Positions 8,490 to 11,273 of a stretch of DNA of 11,273 nucleotides are shown here, one piece after another. The translations under genes and the position numbers were made by a program. Every line of letters starts with the position of its first letter. Position 1 is the stretch's first letter. Under the pieces are notes generated by a model. It did not search any database. It saw nothing but the letters and a program-made list of their open reading frames with translations, and was not told the origin of the DNA. Location: contig PWQB01000037.1 in assembly GCA_003556955.1 (NCBI GenBank), positions 1 to 11,273 on the forward strand, given 5' to 3'. The DNA is from Nostocaceae cyanobacterium CSSed10_463m (GTDB taxonomy: Bacteria; Cyanobacteriota; Cyanobacteriia; Cyanobacteriales; Nostocaceae).

Positions 8490-8586
8490 AAAAAAGTGCA
8501 TTAAACGTAGGTTGGGTTAAGCGCAGCGCAACCCAACGCCACCAATGATGTTGGGTTTCCTGTCGTCAACCCAACCTACAATTTTT
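8490..8586. terminator. Probable bidirectional terminator built on the repeat hairpin
   Basis: The 12-base perfect arms at 8507-8518 and 8568-8579 are followed on the plus strand by AATTTTT (8580-8586, T-run ending about seven bases past the stem). On the minus strand a run of six T (8490-8495 read in reverse) comes about 11 bases past the stem. The position between convergent genes fits a two-way terminator. The long interior (49 bases) itself folds, so the actual structure may be two smaller hairpins; strength is uncertain. Confidence 0.5.
8507..8579. repeat. Four-armed intergenic repeat (GTTGGGTT/AACCCAAC)
   Basis: The 8-mer GTTGGGTT and its complement alternate four times: GTTGGGTT at 8511-8518, AACCCAAC at 8530-8537, GTTGGGTT at 8550-8557 and AACCCAAC at 8568-8575. 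The outer pair is extended to 12 bases by GTAG/CTAC. It can fold as one long hairpin with an inner hairpin, or as two side-by-side hairpins with loops of 10-11 bases. Elements starting GTAGGTTGGGTT are, from memory, common multicopy intergenic sequences in Nostocales. Confidence 0.75.
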
Positions 8587-8688
8587 GCAACATTTTAAGC
8601 TTGTTCCGCCAGTAGGTGGAAATAAATTTAACTGCTGGGAGTCCTCATTGGTAAGGATTTACGGCTGCTTTACCTTTAGTAAGCTAGT

Positions 8689-9396
8689 CTATTTATTTGG
8701 CATTGGACAAGTTTTATTGGCAAAATTACACTGATAAATATAATTTTTTTGCCAACTCAGGGGAATTTCTAATAAATCTCTTGTTCCTGTCATCCCTTGT
8801 CCAATAAATAGCAATAAAGCAACACAGTTTAATATAATATGCACCAACCGCCAACGATTTGACTTATCTTGATAAATATCTTGCACAATTGCTAGAGAAA
8901 ATATCATCAGTAAAGCAGCAGCAATTCCAATATAGTAATGTGACCAATACCACTCATTTGTCCGGCGAAATACTCCATCTTGACAACCCAGAATTACTAA
9001 ACCTGCACCAGTTAAGGTGGCAAAAATTCCCCGCCATAGACGCTGTTTAGAACGATAAATTAATATCAGTGCAGCAATCGTAAAAATAAACATTAACAGA
9101 ATAAATATCACATAAAAAAGGGACTGATTCCATAATTGATTTCTAATAATATTTTTCCCTATGGGGTAAGCTAATCCTATTAAAGTTAAACCCACAACTG
9201 CGCTTGTTAACCAGTCGCCAAATTTTTTATGTTCTTTACCAACTACTGGCGGAATCTGACTTTTATTTCCCACTGAACTTTGTAACCGACGTTGGCGTGT
9301 CTGCCAAGCAAAGTTTACCACAATCCCAATTAATGGATACACAAAAATAACTGCGATGACTGGATGTATAAGACGCAAAAAATCTACTGTTTCCAT
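8689..9396 (-). CDS. DUF4079-family integral membrane protein
   Basis: A 235-residue membrane protein of unknown function from a family found mainly in cyanobacteria and plants. About six membrane segments are visible (near 8-30, 62-80, 92-114, 122-140, 152-172 and 183-203). Family-like motifs are RLIHP (8-12), WSHYYIG (151-157) and the C-terminal GTRDLLEIPLSWQ (204-216). His11, His153 and His186 lie in or at the edge of separate helices, an arrangement that recalls haem-ligating histidines of b-type cytochrome folds; this is inference only. Two Cys (223, 230) lie in the short hydrophilic tail. It follows the GT39-like gene on the same strand after 64 bases but has its own candidate -10 box. 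I call the family from remembered motifs. Confidence 0.8.
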   Translation of the reverse strand: METVDFLRLIHPVIAVIFVYPLIGIVVNFAWQTRQRRLQSSVGNKSQIPPVVGKEHKKFGDWLTSAVVGLTLIGLAYPIGKNIIRNQLWNQSLFYVIFILLMFIFTIAALILIYRSKQRLWRGIFATLTGAGLVILGCQDGVFRRTNEWYWSHYYIGIAAALLMIFSLAIVQDIYQDKSNRWRLVHIILNCVALLLFIGQGMTGTRDLLEIPLSWQKNYIYQCNFANKTCPMPNK

Positions 9397-9431
9397 AAGA
9401 TAATTTTGACTACATTGGCATTGATGTGAGT

Positions 9432-9437
9432 ATTATA
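9432..9437 (-). promoter_or_regulatory. Candidate -10 box upstream of the DUF4079 gene
   Basis: A perfect TATAAT on the minus strand, 35 bases before the ATG at 9396. No good -35 hexamer lies 16-18 bases upstream; the closest match (TAGTCA) is only 14 bases away. It suggests the DUF4079 gene can be transcribed apart from the gene upstream. Confidence 0.35.
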
Positions 9438-9460
9438 CACTGCCGCTATAGTGACTATTT

Positions 9461-11089
9461 TTAACCACGGGGATTAGCTAATTTCCATAGCAAGTAATAA
9501 TTGTTACTGTGAACTACATTAGTTAACGATTTATATTTCCTTTCTAGTTGATTCCGCCAGGTATCTGAAGGATTGAGTAAGAAAATATCAGTAAACCCAG
9601 TCGGGATGTCAGGAATATCTTCACCCTTGACTAATTGGAATCTAACTTTTGGCTGTAAAAGATAGCTCAAAGAAAACACATTCCCATAATTAATTCCCTC
9701 AGCATCACTGATTAAAAGTGGCTGTTTCGCTTGATTGATAATCTTGGCAACTTCTGGATTATCATAGCTCACACCCTTATTCCACCAAGTTTCAGCTTCA
9801 TAACTGACTCTAGCAGAAATCAATCCACAAATAATTACCAATACCAAAATCACTTGCCAAATTCGACGGCGTAATATAATCCCGTTATATATTTGCGTAG
9901 CTAATAGATAGGCTACAGCAATTTGAATACCTAAATAAGCAGATATTAAATTTTGTTCTGGATGGAAAATCCCACCTCCAGGAAATAAATTTGGCAGCAT
10001 TTTCGGGATGACTGGGACTATAATCAATGTCGTCACCAAAAACCAGGTTTTGTAGTTCGTTGTGCGACACAGAAAATAAATTGCATATCCCCCAAAAGCT
10101 AAAAATATCAATGAGATTAAATAGCTAAGAGGATTTTCCAAGCTAAAATCTAAATCAAAAAACAGCCTACCTCCCTGCATTCGCAAAAGCTGAGTTAAAG
10201 GTATCTTGGACGTTTCATTGTTGATGACTTCTGCTGATATCAGAAAGTTTAAAAAATTAGCTACCACAATCATCATCCAAGGTATAAAGGCTAAAAAAGC
10301 CAAAGATGAAGCGATTAAATAAGCTCTAACTGTTTCAGTTATTTGAAATCTTGTAGTTGTAATTACATAAATTCCCTGAGCAACAGCTATAAATATACTC
10401 CAAAAACTTGTATAAAGACTTAGGCTTAAAGTCACTACATAAATTCCCCAGGTAGCAAAAAGGTCTGGAGTTTGCTGTGTTTCTTGATACTCTTTTGACT
10501 CTAGGCGAATTGCTCGCAATAGAGATGCACTACATAGTATGATGCTTACTAACCACAGCATAAACGCTTGTGCTTCTTGAGCGTAAAGCAGATGAATAGG
10601 AGAGATTGCCATTAGGGCGATCGCTAACCAAGGTACTGATAAAGGTACATTAAATAATTCTCGGCATAGCCAGTAAATACACGGGAATACTAACAAACTA
10701 ATTAAAGCAGATAAACTTCTAATTACGGCAACTGAATTTCCAAATATTTGCATCCATAATCTAGCGATTAAATAATAAAGTGGTGGGTTTTGTGGTTGGT
10801 CTGTTGCCAGAGACATAATTGTGTCACTAAACCCTTTTTCTAAATTAGGACTTTGAAACTTAACAAAACCTTCTTTACTAATTACGCGACCATTAAATAT
10901 TTGCTCCTTGACTTCATCAACGGTATAGCCAGAAATTCGCAATGATGTATAAATTTCATCATGGGAGTAAACTTTACCTTCAATATTAACAAAGCGAAAT
11001 AGTATACCCATTGCTAACAAGAAGATAATAAAAAACCGCAACCAACTCGGAACAAGAGCGAGGTTCCGCATAATCAGGTTTTTGATCAA
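9461..11089 (-). CDS. GT39/ArnT-like membrane glycosyltransferase family protein
   Basis: An inner-membrane GT-C-fold protein of up to 542 residues with an N-terminal hydrophobic helix (about 17-34) and about ten or more further segments. The first outside loop carries SHDE (Asp44-Glu45), the acidic pair typical of GT39-type enzymes that use polyprenyl-phosphate sugars. Later in the same loop is the family-type DQPQNPPLYYLIARLW segment (97-112). The last about 90 residues are hydrophilic and probably lie outside the membrane. The usual Arg-Tyr near the late YLGIQ helix, as I recall it for this family, reads Gln-Asn here (about 384-385). The outermost start is TTG at 11089; the ATG at codon 7 (11071) is an equally likely start, and neither has a well-spaced ribosome site. 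Donor and acceptor cannot be told. Confidence 0.82.
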   Translation of the reverse strand: MIKNLIMRNLALVPSWLRFFIIFLLAMGILFRFVNIEGKVYSHDEIYTSLRISGYTVDEVKEQIFNGRVISKEGFVKFQSPNLEKGFSDTIMSLATDQPQNPPLYYLIARLWMQIFGNSVAVIRSLSALISLLVFPCIYWLCRELFNVPLSVPWLAIALMAISPIHLLYAQEAQAFMLWLVSIILCSASLLRAIRLESKEYQETQQTPDLFATWGIYVVTLSLSLYTSFWSIFIAVAQGIYVITTTRFQITETVRAYLIASSLAFLAFIPWMMIVVANFLNFLISAEVINNETSKIPLTQLLRMQGGRLFFDLDFSLENPLSYLISLIFLAFGGYAIYFLCRTTNYKTWFLVTTLIIVPVIPKMLPNLFPGGGIFHPEQNLISAYLGIQIAVAYLLATQIYNGIILRRRIWQVILVLVIICGLISARVSYEAETWWNKGVSYDNPEVAKIINQAKQPLLISDAEGINYGNVFSLSYLLQPKVRFQLVKGEDIPDIPTGFTDIFLLNPSDTWRNQLERKYKSLTNVVHSNNYYLLWKLANPRG

Positions 11090-11273
11090 GTATTTTAAAA
11101 TATCCTCATCAAATTAACGATTTAAATAAATTATTGCAGTTTGTTATGAGCTATTTGAGCCATAAAGTTCAATTTTGACTTTTGCGAACCTCCACAGATA
11201 ACTTTTTCAGCAAATCCCACTCAGCACTCAGCACTCTTGTACGGGCGCGTTTACTAAGGATTTCGAGGAACCA
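11090..11273. other. Spacer upstream of the GT39-like gene
   Basis: No gene is visible to the window edge. On the minus strand, TGCAATAAT (11130-11138) resembles an extended -10 box about 40-60 bases before the two possible starts, without a clear -35. A heptamer tandem repeat lies at 11219-11236. The sequence after it (TGTACGGGCGCG, 11239-11250) resembles the start of another common Nostoc intergenic repeat, recalled rather than checked. Confidence 0.45.
11219..11236. repeat. Heptamer tandem repeat (ACTCAGC)
   Basis: Two full ACTCAGC units (11219-11225, 11226-11232) and a partial third (ACTC, 11233-11236). Heptamer tandem repeats (STRR sequences) are a known hallmark of heterocyst-forming cyanobacteria; whether this unit belongs to a named STRR class was not checked. 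Confidence 0.65.

Larger units (their letters stand above)
8453..8688. other. Convergent spacer with repeat and probable terminator
   Basis: This lies between the plus-strand kinase operon and the minus-strand DUF4079 gene. It is dominated by the inverted-repeat element at 8507-8579. The rest (8587-8688) shows only weak pairing (GGTAA near 8650 with TTACC near 8670) and no ORF. Confidence 0.6.

Noticed and set aside
11219..11236. CRISPR-like repeat
   Set aside because: The heptamer units are directly adjacent with no spacers; this is a short tandem repeat.

Overview
The window looks like chromosomal DNA of a filamentous, probably Nostocales-type cyanobacterium. Nine perfect HIP1 octamers (GCGATCGC) lie in 11.3 kb (starting near 465, 1634, 2296, 2772, 4120, 4371, 5180, 6619 and 10617). 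The genes are of cyanobacterial type: multi-GAF hybrid histidine kinases, a DUF4079 membrane protein and a GT39-like protein. The spacers hold short palindromic and heptamer repeats of the kind that litter Nostoc/Anabaena genomes. I identify the lineage from these signs only; the species is not known.

Layout. Minus strand 121-3480: a fused trehalose synthase/maltokinase (treS type). A 516-base divergent spacer (3481-3996) follows. Plus strand 3997-8452: a two-gene signalling unit. The first gene is a large membrane hybrid histidine kinase with an ethylene-receptor-like sensor, two GAF domains, a kinase core and a receiver. Four bases later comes a soluble receiver-plus-histidine-kinase protein. 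A convergent spacer (8453-8688) carries a four-armed inverted-repeat element that probably ends transcription from both sides. Minus strand 9461-11089 and then 8689-9396: a GT39/ArnT-like membrane glycosyltransferase candidate, followed 64 bases downstream by a DUF4079 membrane protein. Both window ends (1-120 and 11090-11273) are repeat-rich spacer.

How the genes may work together. The two kinases are almost certainly co-transcribed and form a plausible phosphorelay. The first senses a ligand in the membrane (ethylene and Cu(I) by homology), perhaps light through its second GAF domain, and passes phosphate to its own receiver and possibly on to the receiver of the second protein. Neither protein has a DNA-binding or enzymatic output, so the final target must lie elsewhere. 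Nothing in the sequence ties the kinases to trehalose metabolism beyond the shared divergent spacer.

Most worth a second look: (1) the sensor kinase keeps all five residues known to matter for ethylene binding in plant ETR1, at one constant offset; (2) the maltokinase half of the TreS fusion has His where the kinase-fold metal-binding Asp should be, plus further departures from the family motifs; (3) the second GAF domain looks related to cyanobacteriochromes, keeping the chromophore-site Cys but with Tyr after it, no DXCF Cys, and an inserted loop containing other Cys residues. I found no CRISPR array, tRNA, rRNA, transposase or phage gene.
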